Positions 42,403-51,827 are shown, counted from the first letter of the stretch. The stretch: 64,000 nt of DNA from Gammaproteobacteria bacterium (GCA_013373375.1 JABXHY010000024.1:124001-188000), one strand, 5' to 3'. The notes: generated from the sequence alone by a model not told the origin. Numbers and translations: made by a program.

Positions 42403-43518
42403 ATGACAGATAAATCAAAACGACCTGCCACTAAACTTATACATGCTGGTCTGGCAAAACCGAAAAACGGTGAAGCTTTTATGTCGGGACCAAGCTTTGC
42501 GAGCACTTTTCATTTGTCTGGGGATATAGATAACGCTAACTACCAATACGGACGATTTCATAATCCAACATGGACTGCACTGGAGACCGCACTAGAAGAG
42601 CTTGATGGTGGTAAAAGTTTAGTGTTTCCATCTGGAATGGCCGCAGTCGCAGCTGTTTTAACCAGTTGTGTCGAACAAGGCGACACGATTTTGTTACAGA
42701 ACGATGGCTATTATGCAACTCGTGCCTATGCCGAAGAATTTTTATCCAAGTTTGGCGTTACCGTCATTACTTGTTCCACTAAACAATTACTTGAGCAAGA
42801 TTTTAATGACATCACGCTTACGTTTATTGAGACTCCCAGCAATCCATTATTGGATGTCGTCGATATAAGATTACTCGCTAAAAAGATTCATGCATGCAAT
42901 GGTATTTTGGCGATTGATAACACGACATTGACACCGCTCGGACAACAGCCGTTAGCGCTTGGTGCGGATATCGTTATGTGTTCAGGTACCAAAGCCTTAA
43001 ACGGACACAGTGATGTGTTGTTTGGATATGTTGCGAGTAAAAATGAGCAGATGATTGAAAAAATTCAACAGTGGCGTAAGTTAGCCGGCAATATTCCTGG
43101 GCCAATGGAAACCTGGTTAGTCCATCGTGGATTAACGAGTCTTGATATGCGTTTGGAACGGATGACTGCAAATGCACAAGTGATTGCTGAGTACTTGTTA
43201 AATCATAGTGCGGTCAAAGAGGTTCGTTATCCTGGTTTGGTTAACGATCCTTCTTACAAGACGGCATCAGAACAGCAGTCAAACTTTGGATTTATTATCA
43301 GCTTCGACTTAGTCACTCAAGCCAATGCCCACCAATTTCTGGCCAATGCAGACCTGATTTTCGAGGCTACTAGCTTCGGAGGAATGCACACTATGGCGGA
43401 AAGACGTGCAAGATGGGGGACGGATGATGTTTCTCCTGGATTAATTCGATTGAGTGTCGGTTGTGAAAGCATTGACGATTTAATAGCCGATATTGAGTCC
43501 GCACTTAACCAAAAATAG
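42403..43518 (+). CDS. cystathionine gamma-lyase/synthase family PLP enzyme
   Basis: A 371-residue Cys/Met-metabolism PLP enzyme. Family marks are YGRFHNPTWTALETALEELDGG, FPSGMAAVAA near the phosphate-binding loop, LLAIDNTT-type Asp (ILAIDNTTLTPLGQQPLALG) and the PLP lysine in CSGTKALNGHSDVLFG. TSFGGMHTMAERRARWG at the C-terminus matches the cystathionine gamma-lyase-like subgroup. It cleaves or makes C-S bonds; the exact reaction cannot be read from sequence. Ribosome-site GAGAG precedes the ATG. Confidence 0.88.
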   Translation: MTDKSKRPATKLIHAGLAKPKNGEAFMSGPSFASTFHLSGDIDNANYQYGRFHNPTWTALETALEELDGGKSLVFPSGMAAVAAVLTSCVEQGDTILLQNDGYYATRAYAEEFLSKFGVTVITCSTKQLLEQDFNDITLTFIETPSNPLLDVVDIRLLAKKIHACNGILAIDNTTLTPLGQQPLALGADIVMCSGTKALNGHSDVLFGYVASKNEQMIEKIQQWRKLAGNIPGPMETWLVHRGLTSLDMRLERMTANAQVIAEYLLNHSAVKEVRYPGLVNDPSYKTASEQQSNFGFIISFDLVTQANAHQFLANADLIFEATSFGGMHTMAERRARWGTDDVSPGLIRLSVGCESIDDLIADIESALNQK

Positions 43519-43920
43519 TTATTTAAAAGTATCCATCGGTCATAAATTTCCGTTGGATACTTACGCTGTTTTGATTAAAAGCTAAAATTTCGAAGGTAAA
43601 TATTAACTATAAATATTTAACATTCCGTTAATATTAATATTGCACGTCTGAAAAGCCAGCTTTTTTTCTTTTTAAATTTTAAATCCTCGATTCACATCCT
43701 GTAATTATATCTCTTTGTAAAATATTGAATTTTTTAAGATGCCATTATCTTTAACAAGCGCATTTAAAATTAAAGTAATCCAACTGATTATTTTTCCTAA
43801 TCCAAACTCTCAAAACAGCTATGGTTTGTATTGATTGAGATCAATTCACATTGTCACACTCTGGCTTTATTATCGCGCCAAAATTTCGCGATTAATCTTT
43901 AAAAACATAGGAAGTAGACA
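43519..43920. other. 402-bp AT-rich intergenic region upstream of the astacin gene
   Basis: No ORF. It opens with the hairpin at 43527-43562 and then is strongly AT-rich (runs such as TTTTTTTCTTTTTAAATTTTAAAT), as expected of a promoter region for a regulated exoenzyme. AGGAAG precedes the GTG start of the protease gene. Confidence 0.6.
43527..43562 (+). terminator. hairpin after the cystathionine gamma-lyase-type gene
   Basis: AAGTATCCA pairs with TGGATACTT, and after a T/T mismatch CGG pairs with CCG, giving a 12-bp stem eight bases after the upstream stop codon. There is no long T tract, so termination strength is uncertain. Confidence 0.6.
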
Positions 43921-46074
43921 GTGAAAAATATAAAAATTATTTTTTCAGTGAGTTTGATTTTGTTTTTGTGTACTAATGCGTTTTCGATGAATAAATCATC
44001 ACAACAGCAAACAATTACTAATTCAAAAAATATTGTCAGTATTGACGGTCGGCAGTACTCCAAAGTCGGCGATATGTTAATTTTAAACGAGCAGAAAAAT
44101 AGTAAGTTCGACCTCAACAAGCCAACTTGGGTTGACGGAAAAGTATTTTATGAATTTGACTCTAATGTCACTGAATTGAATCGTCAGAGATTTATCGAAG
44201 CCTACCAAGTGTGGGAGTCGGTTGCGGATTTAGAGTTTATAGAAAGAACCAATCAAGCAAATTATATTTACGTTCAAAATGATAACCGAAATTACGCAAT
44301 TGTCGGAATGGTAGGTGGCCGACAAATACTTTCAATGATTAGTTGGCAATCAAAATATATCATCGTCCACGAGATTGGACACAGTCTTGGCATGTGGCAC
44401 GAGCATATGCGAAGTGATCGAGACGACTATGTTACTATTTTGAATGAGAACATTAAGTCAGATGAAATGTATAACTTCACTCTTAAGTCGACTACTGACC
44501 ATAGTGATTATGATTTTCTATCCATTATGCATTACACGCTAAACTCATACACAATCAATGGTTTACCGACCATTCGTCCTCATGCAGAGTTTGAAGAAAT
44601 TGCCAAGTTCGCTGGTCAACGTGATTACATCAGTGGTGGCGATCAATTGGAGGTGGCAGCAGTCTACGGACCAAAGCCCATAGTATTTAGCGATGCAAAT
44701 TTTCAAGCGTTCATGGTTGCAAACTATGATTTAAATGGCGATGGGAATATTGATACATTGGAAGCTGTTAAGATTAAAGAGCTAACTCTACCGGGCAATG
44801 GAACTATTTCGTCACTTGATGGGATTGAGCATTTTCGTTATCTGGAATACCTTAATGCTTCAAATGAAAACTTAATCGATTTGCCATCACTGCCGTCACG
44901 ATTAAAAACAATCATAGTAAGCAACAATCAATTTGAACAAGTCGATTTTAATTGGCGACACCCACCAATGTTAGAGCTACTGGATCTGTCTGGTAATGTA
45001 TTTGACGTCTACGATTGTGACGAGTTAAAGGCATTAGAAAACGCACTTCCAGAAGGTAAGGTTTCATATTCTCCTGCTGCTAACGGTTCAGATTTTGTAT
45101 GTGACGACACAGCAAGAATGACGTTAGTGAATAACAAACCAAGAAACGACTTACGTAGTAAAAGTCCAGCAAACTTTTTTATTGATGTTCCAGAAGGTCA
45201 GACAAACTTAACTTTCAAAACTGAACGATATGGAGATCTCGATGGCGGATTGATGGATGTGTACGTTGCCTACGGAAAGGAAGCAAGTGTTACCAACTAT
45301 CAATATTCATCAACTAATGAAAAGAATGATGAGTTAGTTACTATATCAAATCCGCAGCCCGGCAGATGGTACGTTGCTCTAATTCCAAATGAACGTTCAT
45401 TTGAAAACGTTTCGTTAACTGCGTCTTATACCAATGCTCCTGTAATAGCGGGGTTATTGGAAAATGGGGTCGCAATAACAGCGATAACTGGAGATAGAGA
45501 AGAAGAGCTGGATTTCTATATTGATATTCCGGCGAATGCAAAGGACTTAAACATCACGATTAATGGTGGTGACGGTGATGCGGATCTTTATGTAAAAGCT
45601 GGACAAAAACCCACAAAAACAAATTTTGATTGCCGACCCTACCGCAAGGGTAATAAAGAAAGCTGTAGCTTCCAGTCGCCAACCAACACTCGTTATTATA
45701 TTAAGTTGGTCGGTTATTCTCAATTTAGCGATGTAACTTTAGTGGCAGAGTTTAAAGAACGTGATGTGACTCCAGGAGGTTCAGTAACGCGAAGCAACAT
45801 TAGTGGTACGGCTGGCTCTTGGCAATACTTTACACTCGACATCCCTCAAGGAATGACTCAGCTTAAAATAGCAATGTCTGGCGTTAGTGGTGATGCCGAT
45901 CTTTATGTCAGTGATGCTGGTCGACCGAGTTCGAGTCGGTATGTTTGTCGTCCTTATCTTGATGGTAATGATGAGACCTGTGAACTATTAAATCCAAAAG
46001 CAGGTACTTGGTTCATAGGCGTTCGCGGTTACACTGATTTTCAAGATATAACCTTAAACGCTGATTGGCGATAA
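43921..46074 (+). CDS. secreted astacin-family (M12A) metalloprotease with three PPC domains
   Basis: A 717-residue exoprotease. Signal peptide about 1-22; short prosegment with VGDM (Asp51), reminiscent of the astacin FxGD aspartate switch; catalytic domain about 65-260 with HEIGHSLGMWHEHMRSDRD (His150, Glu151, His154, His160) and Met-turn SIMHY (201-205). An EF-hand-like DLNGDGNIDTLE (about 270-281) and a leucine-rich stretch follow. Then come three pre-peptidase C-terminal domains: about 398-506 (divergent), 512-615 and 622-717, the last two with GDGDADLYV-type and CRPY motifs. The start is GTG with AGGAAG. It probably digests environmental protein; PPC domains are usually cut off after export. 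Confidence 0.92.
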   Translation: MKNIKIIFSVSLILFLCTNAFSMNKSSQQQTITNSKNIVSIDGRQYSKVGDMLILNEQKNSKFDLNKPTWVDGKVFYEFDSNVTELNRQRFIEAYQVWESVADLEFIERTNQANYIYVQNDNRNYAIVGMVGGRQILSMISWQSKYIIVHEIGHSLGMWHEHMRSDRDDYVTILNENIKSDEMYNFTLKSTTDHSDYDFLSIMHYTLNSYTINGLPTIRPHAEFEEIAKFAGQRDYISGGDQLEVAAVYGPKPIVFSDANFQAFMVANYDLNGDGNIDTLEAVKIKELTLPGNGTISSLDGIEHFRYLEYLNASNENLIDLPSLPSRLKTIIVSNNQFEQVDFNWRHPPMLELLDLSGNVFDVYDCDELKALENALPEGKVSYSPAANGSDFVCDDTARMTLVNNKPRNDLRSKSPANFFIDVPEGQTNLTFKTERYGDLDGGLMDVYVAYGKEASVTNYQYSSTNEKNDELVTISNPQPGRWYVALIPNERSFENVSLTASYTNAPVIAGLLENGVAITAITGDREEELDFYIDIPANAKDLNITINGGDGDADLYVKAGQKPTKTNFDCRPYRKGNKESCSFQSPTNTRYYIKLVGYSQFSDVTLVAEFKERDVTPGGSVTRSNISGTAGSWQYFTLDIPQGMTQLKIAMSGVSGDADLYVSDAGRPSSSRYVCRPYLDGNDETCELLNPKAGTWFIGVRGYTDFQDITLNADWR

Positions 46075-46095
46075 TCTCAGTTCCACTGTAGATAT

Positions 46096-46131
46096 AAAAA
46101 GCCAGACATCTGACGATTGTCTGGCTTTTTT
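46096..46131 (+). terminator. intrinsic terminator after the astacin gene
   Basis: AAAAAGCCAGACA and TGTCTGGCTTTTT form a 13-bp stem with a 9-base loop and a T run, 21 bases after the stop codon. Confidence 0.93.
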
Positions 46132-46209
46132 ATTAAGTTCACTTAAATTGGCAACTTGTTTGAAAAACAGTTAGCATTTCTTAAAGGAAGCCATAATAAA
46201 TCGAACTTT

Positions 46210-46998
46210 ATGAAATTACTCTTTCTGATCAATCACGATATCGCAAGTTTTTACGCATTGAAGCTTCTACTACCCAAGCTTTCTGTAAATCACTCGATTT
46301 GGGTTTGGCGCTCTTCACAAGTGGGAAAGGGGAAAAATGGCATTTCACCAGACCTAGAAAAACTAAAGTCTTACGAACAATGCATTATTGAAGACAGCGA
46401 AGCGAAACTGTCGGATAAATCTTCCGATATTTTAGAGTTTTTAAATTCATTCTGCATGGAGCCAGGTAAAGTTGAAAATAATATAAATGATGCTTCCGCT
46501 ATTTCAGAGTTGAAGAAACTTGAAATTGAGCTTGTGGTAAGTATTCGCTACGGAAAAATATTAAAGAACGATTTTATCGGGATGCCTAAACATGGCATTA
46601 TTAATTTACACTCAGGTATTTTGCCTAATTATCGAGGTGTCATGGCGACCTTTTGGTCCATGTTAAATCAAGAGTCAGAAATTGGTACTACCTTACATTA
46701 TATCGATGATGCTTCGATAGATACTGGACCTATCATTAAAATATCTAAGCAATTTTTAAATCTTTCGAACTGTTATCTTTCAAATGTTCTGAAGCTATAT
46801 GAAACCGGTACGAGAGATGTATTAGATGCGATTAACTCAATACAGCAAGCAAAGGATATCGATTCAACGGCAGTGACAACTAAAGGTGATTACTACACCT
46901 TTCCATCCCAGCAAGATATCAATGACTTTAAAAAGTTAGGTGGTGAATTAGTTAACGAAGCGAGATTTTTGCAATTCTTCTCTACTTTTAATAACTAA
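46210..46998 (+). CDS. formyltransferase-fold protein
   Basis: A 262-residue protein whose second half carries the formyl transferase N-terminal fold: GIINLHSGILPNYRGVMATFWSM (the His and following loop of the 10-formyl-THF transferases) and EIGTTLHYIDDASIDTGPIIK, with the catalytic Asp. The Asn of the usual Asn-His-Asp triad is replaced or displaced (LINLHSG). It may formylate an amino sugar or amino acid rather than Met-tRNA. The start is uncertain: the track uses TTG 46156, the ATG at 46210 gives a natural first strand MKLLFLINHD, but the AAAGGAAG site lies about 20 bases upstream of it. Confidence 0.75.
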   Translation: MKLLFLINHDIASFYALKLLLPKLSVNHSIWVWRSSQVGKGKNGISPDLEKLKSYEQCIIEDSEAKLSDKSSDILEFLNSFCMEPGKVENNINDASAISELKKLEIELVVSIRYGKILKNDFIGMPKHGIINLHSGILPNYRGVMATFWSMLNQESEIGTTLHYIDDASIDTGPIIKISKQFLNLSNCYLSNVLKLYETGTRDVLDAINSIQQAKDIDSTAVTTKGDYYTFPSQQDINDFKKLGGELVNEARFLQFFSTFNN

Positions 46999-47362
46999 AG
47001 CAAAATAATAATCGACACTAAGTTCGCTGATTGAAAATCAATGAGAAAGTAGCTTTCTATCTTCATTCCATCACAATAGTTCCTGCAATATTAGGTTTAC
47101 CTCAGACACAGTTAATGTCCCGGTGAGATTTAACTGTGTGAATTTTTCACATATTAATGTTTTCAATCTTAGTAATGTTGATTTGAACTAGGCCTCGCAA
47201 AACACTTTTTGGCTTGTGCTGAATTATTTCATGTGAAAATGAATAACATTTCTTAACAATACATTGGAATTTACTGACAAACGGTTTTTGTAGAATTCCG
47301 CTAGATTCAAACAAGCTTGTAAAGTGCGCACACATAAAAACACAATCAAAGGAGCTTTGAAG
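46999..47362. other. 364-bp intergenic region with three hairpins
   Basis: No convincing ORF. It contains TGATT-gaa-AATCA (about 47030-47042), AGAAAG-tag-CTTTCT (47044-47058) and the larger stem at 47106-47147. The last 200 bases are AT-rich and precede AAGGAGC, the ribosome site of the hydrolase gene at 47363. Confidence 0.55.
47106..47147 (+). terminator. probable intrinsic terminator after the formyltransferase-fold gene
   Basis: ACACAGTTAA and TTAACTGTGT form a perfect 10-bp stem with a 14-base loop followed by GAATTTTT. It is 107 bases after the stop, so it could also be a 5' leader element of the following hydrolase gene. Confidence 0.6.
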
Positions 47363-49606
47363 ATGAAACAATGTTTGAATATAGGGATTGTCTTGTTCAT
47401 ACAACTACTACTGTCGGCTACCGCAGTGGCGGGAGAGAAAGTAAATCAATCAGTTGATTTAGCTGGGAGCCGACAGGCAACTTGGTATCTTCCCGATGAA
47501 CCGGCAGAAGGTTGGATTTTGTTACAGCATGGTTTTCAAAGAAATAAAAATAACCTTGATCATCTTGCAACAACATTTATGAATAACGGTATTATGGTAC
47601 TAACTATCAACAGCAACTCTACCGGAGGTAACCCATCTCTGGCTAGAGAAATTGCTGATGACTTAATTGACGCGACACTTACTCCTCCCAGTGGTTTTTC
47701 TTTGCCAGAAAAATTGATTCTCAGTGGTCACTCAGCTGGTGCGTTAATGATGAGTTATATGGCAGGACGTTTAGTTGAGAGAAATTATCAATCGTTTAGC
47801 GGACTTATTATGTTGGATCCGGTTGATAAAGATAATGGAATGCAACCTAACAATCAGTCGGTAATTGATTACGGACGAAAAGTATTATCGGTGCTGGCAA
47901 ATTCTAGTTCGTGCAACTCAAGTAATAATGCATTAGCTCCGCTGCAAGCATTAACCGATAGTTATGTTGGAATTAAACTCACTAATAATTCGAAACACAC
48001 AGATGCAGAAGGAGATTCATCTGGCGGTATTATTACATGGGTATGTGGCAGTCCTGTTGATCAGAATGTTAATTACTTGCAAGACTTTGCTGTTAACTGG
48101 GCGCTCGATATGATTTCTGGCGAACAAACTGACGATTACTATCCTGGCGGCAATTTGCTAAGTGACATGATCGGTTTAGGTGACGCTCAAATTATTGAAG
48201 GAACACCGCCTCCGACAGAGGTCGATTTTCTTTACAGCGCAGATGAGTTAACCCTATCTTTTGTTGATAATTCTAATTATGGTGATATAGAAATTATCGC
48301 CTGGAATTGGTGGTTTGGTGATGGTTCGAGTTCTGTCGAGCAAAATCCGATTCATACTTATAGTTCGGCAGGTGATTTTAATGTTCTTCTTTCTGTGACT
48401 GATGAGTATGGCAACACCAATTCGGTCCGCAAAGTTGTTACCGTTAATCCAACACCAAATCTACCAACGGCTAGTTTTAGTTACACAATGAATCATGACA
48501 TTGTCACTTTTACTGATACGAGTACCGATGCTGATGGCTCTATCGTCGAGCGTTTCTGGGACTTCGGCGATGGTAGCTCTTCAACTAATGCAAACCCAGT
48601 ACATAGGTTTGAGCTAGGCAAAGAATACAAAGTGATTTTAGAAGTGACGGATAACGATGGTAATAAAGATCTTGAGGTTAAATACATTTATATAATGGGC
48701 AGGCCAGTATGTCCGCCAGAAGAATCTTGTCTCGGTAATCACGATACTCGTGCTCAGTTAGAAGCAGAAAGAGGTGGTGAGCTGTTTTACTATCTTGATG
48801 TTCCAGAGAACGCAGAGAATTTAGAGTTTAGTATATCGGGTGGAACTGGCGATGCGGATATCTATATTAAAAGAGGCTCAGTTCCAACTACGACAGACTA
48901 CGATTATCGTCCTTATTTAAATGGGAACAACGAACGTGTGTTCATCCCGAATCCAGAAGCCGGCACTTGGAATATTATCATCCGAGGTTATCAAAGTTTC
49001 TCTGACGTAACACTTTACGCTGGTTATGACGAAGTTTGGGAAGATATACCTGTTGCTGATTTTAGCTTTGGTAACGACGGACTTAAGATTTACTTTGAAG
49101 ATAAAAGCTCCGACGGTAATGGTGAAATTATTCAACACGCTTGGGATTTTGGTGATGGTAGCACTTCAATAGAAGAAAATCCTGTTCATGAATACGCAAA
49201 GCCAGGAATCTATACTGTAACGCTTATCGTTGAAGATAATGACGGTAATACCGATAAAGTCAGTAAAAACATTGAGGTCAATGATTGGATAACTACGATA
49301 TTAAATGATGTTCCAGTCAATAACCTGTCTGGTGACGAGCAGTCAGCGCAGTATTTTTATTTCGATATCACAGAGTATACACAGTCGGTTAGTTTCGATA
49401 TTTCCGGAGGTGATGGTGATGCTGATATTTATATACGATATGGTGAGGCACCAACCACAAGTCTATATGATTACCGACCGTATAAAAGTGGCAATAATGA
49501 ATCGGTGACTATAGAAAATCCGCAGCAGGGTGGTTGGTATATTATGATTCGTGGATACACAAACTATTCTGGAGTAACGCTTCGTGCGAGTTATTTTCCA
49601 GAGTAG
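47363..49606 (+). CDS. secreted alpha/beta hydrolase with PKD and PPC domains
   Basis: A 747-residue exoenzyme. Signal peptide about 1-23 (ATAVAG). Alpha/beta hydrolase domain about 25-280 with ILLQHGFQRN (oxyanion His-Gly) and nucleophile elbow SGHSAG (Ser124). Then PKD domains at about 284-361 and 367-445 (WWFGDGSSS, WDFGDGSSST), a PPC domain (about 455-552, GTGDADIYIK, YRPYLNGNNE), a third PKD (about 560-638, WDFGDGSTS) and a last PPC (about 645-745, GDGDADIYIR, YRPYKSGNNE). It may be an esterase or lipase on polymers; substrate is unknown. AAGGAGC and the signal peptide fix the start at 47363, not the track start. Confidence 0.9.
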   Translation: MKQCLNIGIVLFIQLLLSATAVAGEKVNQSVDLAGSRQATWYLPDEPAEGWILLQHGFQRNKNNLDHLATTFMNNGIMVLTINSNSTGGNPSLAREIADDLIDATLTPPSGFSLPEKLILSGHSAGALMMSYMAGRLVERNYQSFSGLIMLDPVDKDNGMQPNNQSVIDYGRKVLSVLANSSSCNSSNNALAPLQALTDSYVGIKLTNNSKHTDAEGDSSGGIITWVCGSPVDQNVNYLQDFAVNWALDMISGEQTDDYYPGGNLLSDMIGLGDAQIIEGTPPPTEVDFLYSADELTLSFVDNSNYGDIEIIAWNWWFGDGSSSVEQNPIHTYSSAGDFNVLLSVTDEYGNTNSVRKVVTVNPTPNLPTASFSYTMNHDIVTFTDTSTDADGSIVERFWDFGDGSSSTNANPVHRFELGKEYKVILEVTDNDGNKDLEVKYIYIMGRPVCPPEESCLGNHDTRAQLEAERGGELFYYLDVPENAENLEFSISGGTGDADIYIKRGSVPTTTDYDYRPYLNGNNERVFIPNPEAGTWNIIIRGYQSFSDVTLYAGYDEVWEDIPVADFSFGNDGLKIYFEDKSSDGNGEIIQHAWDFGDGSTSIEENPVHEYAKPGIYTVTLIVEDNDGNTDKVSKNIEVNDWITTILNDVPVNNLSGDEQSAQYFYFDITEYTQSVSFDISGGDGDADIYIRYGEAPTTSLYDYRPYKSGNNESVTIENPQQGGWYIMIRGYTNYSGVTLRASYFPE

Positions 49607-49646
49607 AAACTTTGAATAGTATATCTATCCGTTAATCCTCAACTAT

Positions 49647-49677
49647 AAAAGTCCGACTCTTCAATCGGACTTTTTTT
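49647..49677. terminator. bidirectional intrinsic terminator
   Basis: AAAAGTCCGA and TCGGACTTTT form a 10-bp stem with an 8-base loop, with a T7 run on the plus side and A4 on the other. It separates the convergent hydrolase and M56-M23 genes. Confidence 0.93.
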
Positions 49678-49708
49678 ATTTGCATTGAGCTAACCAACGA
49701 TTAGCTGT

Positions 49709-51166
49709 TTAATCAAATTTGATATAATCTCGTGGATCAACTTGCTCTCCACCTTTACGAACTTCAAAGTGAACATGAGGTCCTGTTGTTTTTCCGGTAA
49801 CACCGACTTTACCAATTAACTGTCCTTGCTTCACAAGATCTCCCTCGACAACATTCATCGAGTCTAAATGCGAGTAAACCGTATGCGTCTCATTGCCATG
49901 GTCAATGATAATGATGGTGCCGTAGTTTTTTGCTTTGTCCAGCTTGGTCGTTGCGATGATAACTTTACCAGCACCTGCTGCGACAACAGGTGAATGCATT
50001 TCTGCTGCTAAATCTATGCCTTTATGAAACTTATGGAATTTATTTTTAACACCAAAGTTTGAGCTAACTTTCGCTTGCTTTACAGGATTCTCCATATTTG
50101 TACCAGCTCTGCTAGTGTCTTTTCCGTCGGTTGGATAAAAACTGTAAGCCATTGAGCTAAAACTCAATGCAAACATTGAGAGACCTATAGCTTTAATAGC
50201 ACTATTGACTCTTACATCGGAAGGTTTCATTATATGCTTTATTCTCATTGTGATACTCCTATGTGTTTTCGGTGAGAAGGCTGCAACCGCATGATTGGCG
50301 TCTTCGGTTGCAGATCCGCGGAGGATTTTTAGCATTGCTTGTGCGTAAATCCTCCGCAAATTCTTTTTGTTCTTTAGCACTTGTCTATCGCAACTACTTT
50401 CTATTGCCCAGTTTAATGAATGGTGAATACTTCGTAAAAATGGGTTAAACCAAAAAATGCAAAGCAAAAACTGAGTGAGTAAAGTTGCAAGACCATCGTA
50501 TCGTCTTAGGTGAGTTAGCTCATGTTGAATTAAAAGTTTTAATTCTTTGCTGGATAAAGACTGAATGGCGCTTTCTGTTAGTACTAATGTTGGTTCAGTC
50601 CACTGCACAATAAAAGGCGATATTTTCTTATTGCTGACCAATATTGTTACGTACTTTTGTCGGGCCAGTCGGTTAATACTGCTGATCATGTTTGATTGTT
50701 GAGTAAACTCGAACGGATTAAGTTCGAACTGTTTAATGTTGGTAGAAGCAGTAACAATTTGCCTGACAGATACTATTTGGTGAATAAAGAGTTTTAAATT
50801 ATAGAGCGCACCGGTGACACATATTAAAAACCAGCTGAACTTTAACCAGCTTGCTAAATCTAGTTGTGCAAATACAGACGAGCTTATGTCACTGAAAGTT
50901 GCTTGGCTTTGGCTTGAAAACAAAGGCCCGAAGTAAAAATCGTTCAATATGTTTACATTTGAATTGGTTTGATTGGCGGGAACTAATTCAATAAATGAAG
51001 TCGCAACACAGCATACAAATACCACTAACCAAAAGTTCTTCCACTGATTTATCCAATATAATCGTCGAGATAGGATACTCGCGATTACATAAGCTAAAGC
51101 AGACGCAGCTATGCTATAGATTGATACTCGCGCAAAGATATCAAGAAAATTAATGAAACTATCCAT
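49709..51166 (-). CDS. BlaR1-like M56 metalloprotease fused to an M23 endopeptidase domain
   Basis: A 485-residue membrane protein. Three N-terminal spans (about 12-32, 44-62, 108-126), then a cytosolic M56 domain with HELTHLRRYDG (His215, Glu216, His219) and third ligand region AIESSCD (Glu256), a fourth span (about 325-343), and an outside C-terminal M23 domain (about 365-485) with FHKGIDLA (His381, Asp385), YSHLD and GPHVHFEV (His464, His466). In BlaR1 the outside domain is a penicillin sensor; here it is a lysostaphin-type peptidase fold that could bind or cut peptidoglycan. Start ATG 51166 overlaps the blaI stop (ATGGATAG), so translation is coupled. Confidence 0.92.
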   Translation of the reverse strand: MDSFINFLDIFARVSIYSIAASALAYVIASILSRRLYWINQWKNFWLVVFVCCVATSFIELVPANQTNSNVNILNDFYFGPLFSSQSQATFSDISSSVFAQLDLASWLKFSWFLICVTGALYNLKLFIHQIVSVRQIVTASTNIKQFELNPFEFTQQSNMISSINRLARQKYVTILVSNKKISPFIVQWTEPTLVLTESAIQSLSSKELKLLIQHELTHLRRYDGLATLLTQFLLCIFWFNPFLRSIHHSLNWAIESSCDRQVLKNKKNLRRIYAQAMLKILRGSATEDANHAVAAFSPKTHRSITMRIKHIMKPSDVRVNSAIKAIGLSMFALSFSSMAYSFYPTDGKDTSRAGTNMENPVKQAKVSSNFGVKNKFHKFHKGIDLAAEMHSPVVAAGAGKVIIATTKLDKAKNYGTIIIIDHGNETHTVYSHLDSMNVVEGDLVKQGQLIGKVGVTGKTTGPHVHFEVRKGGEQVDPRDYIKFD

Positions 51167-51551
51167 TGTTGCTGTCACTGTCTTTGAGTAATTTCTCTAA
51201 TTCTTTGAGCTCTTGTTTATCCAGTAATTTACTGTCGGCAAACATTGAAATAGGCAGAGCACTGTCAACTTCCAATACGCTACGCGTGAAGTCCTTTATG
51301 TAACTTGCTAAGGTTTTGATTTTTCCCAGAGTCGGTGAGAATACGCGAATGCCATGAACCTCTGTCACATCAAGAAACTCTTTTGCGGTCATTCTATCGA
51401 GCGTTTTGCGTGTTGAAGAATATGACCAGTCTAATTGTTCTACCGCTTGATCATGTATCTCTCGCGCACCCAGTGGTGACTTTTTCCAAAGTGTTTTAAG
51501 TATGACCAACTCTTTCGGAGAAGGCTTTGTAGACTCTTGATGCTTAGGCAT
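51159..51551 (-). CDS. BlaI/MecI-type transcriptional repressor
   Basis: A 130-residue winged-helix repressor. SPKELVILKTLWKKSPLGAREIHDQ and YSSTRKTLDRMTAKEFLDVTEVHGIRVFSP match the BlaI DNA-binding domain; the C-terminal helices (about 80-130) form the dimer. BlaI proteins are cleaved or released when the partner M56 protease is activated. The partner is encoded immediately downstream. A perfect 14-bp palindrome with an ACA-NN-TGT core lies about 49 bases upstream of the start. Confidence 0.92.
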   Translation of the reverse strand: MPKHQESTKPSPKELVILKTLWKKSPLGAREIHDQAVEQLDWSYSSTRKTLDRMTAKEFLDVTEVHGIRVFSPTLGKIKTLASYIKDFTRSVLEVDSALPISMFADSKLLDKQELKELEKLLKDSDSNNG

Positions 51552-51587
51552 TTCTTTGAACCCTGTAAATTCACTGGATGACCTTTA

Positions 51588-51613
51588 TGTCGCGAGTATG
51601 CGACAAGTGTCGC
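51588..51613. promoter_or_regulatory. putative BlaI operator (palindrome GCGACA-ag-TGTCGC)
   Basis: TGTCGC (51588-51593), GCGACA (51600-51605) and TGTCGC (51608-51613) lie in a row. The last two make a perfect 14-bp palindrome with an ACA-NN-TGT core like that of BlaI/CopY boxes. Position 37-62 bases before the repressor ATG fits autoregulation. Confidence 0.65.
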
Positions 51614-51827
51614 GCAATGTCAAATGGAATGATCGTCTGGAAATAACAACTGGTGCCTAGAGATAAAAGATTAAAGATACAATTTAATTTGAGGGTTACT
51701 TTATTTATCAGGCTCTTAATGAATTGTGTAGTGGAGCAGGAGACAAAAGCAGATAGTTTTACTAACTTATCTGCATTTTGATTTATATCGGTCACTTATA
51801 GATCAGAGTATAAAGTTGAGTGTTCGC

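Noticed and set aside
43899-44120. 73-codon minus-strand ORF antisense to the astacin signal peptide
   Set aside because: Its hydrophobic look is the antisense image of AT-rich signal-peptide DNA.
51571-51795. 74-codon minus-strand ORF upstream of blaI
   Set aside because: It runs through the palindromic operator region, lacks a ribosome site and looks like promoter DNA.
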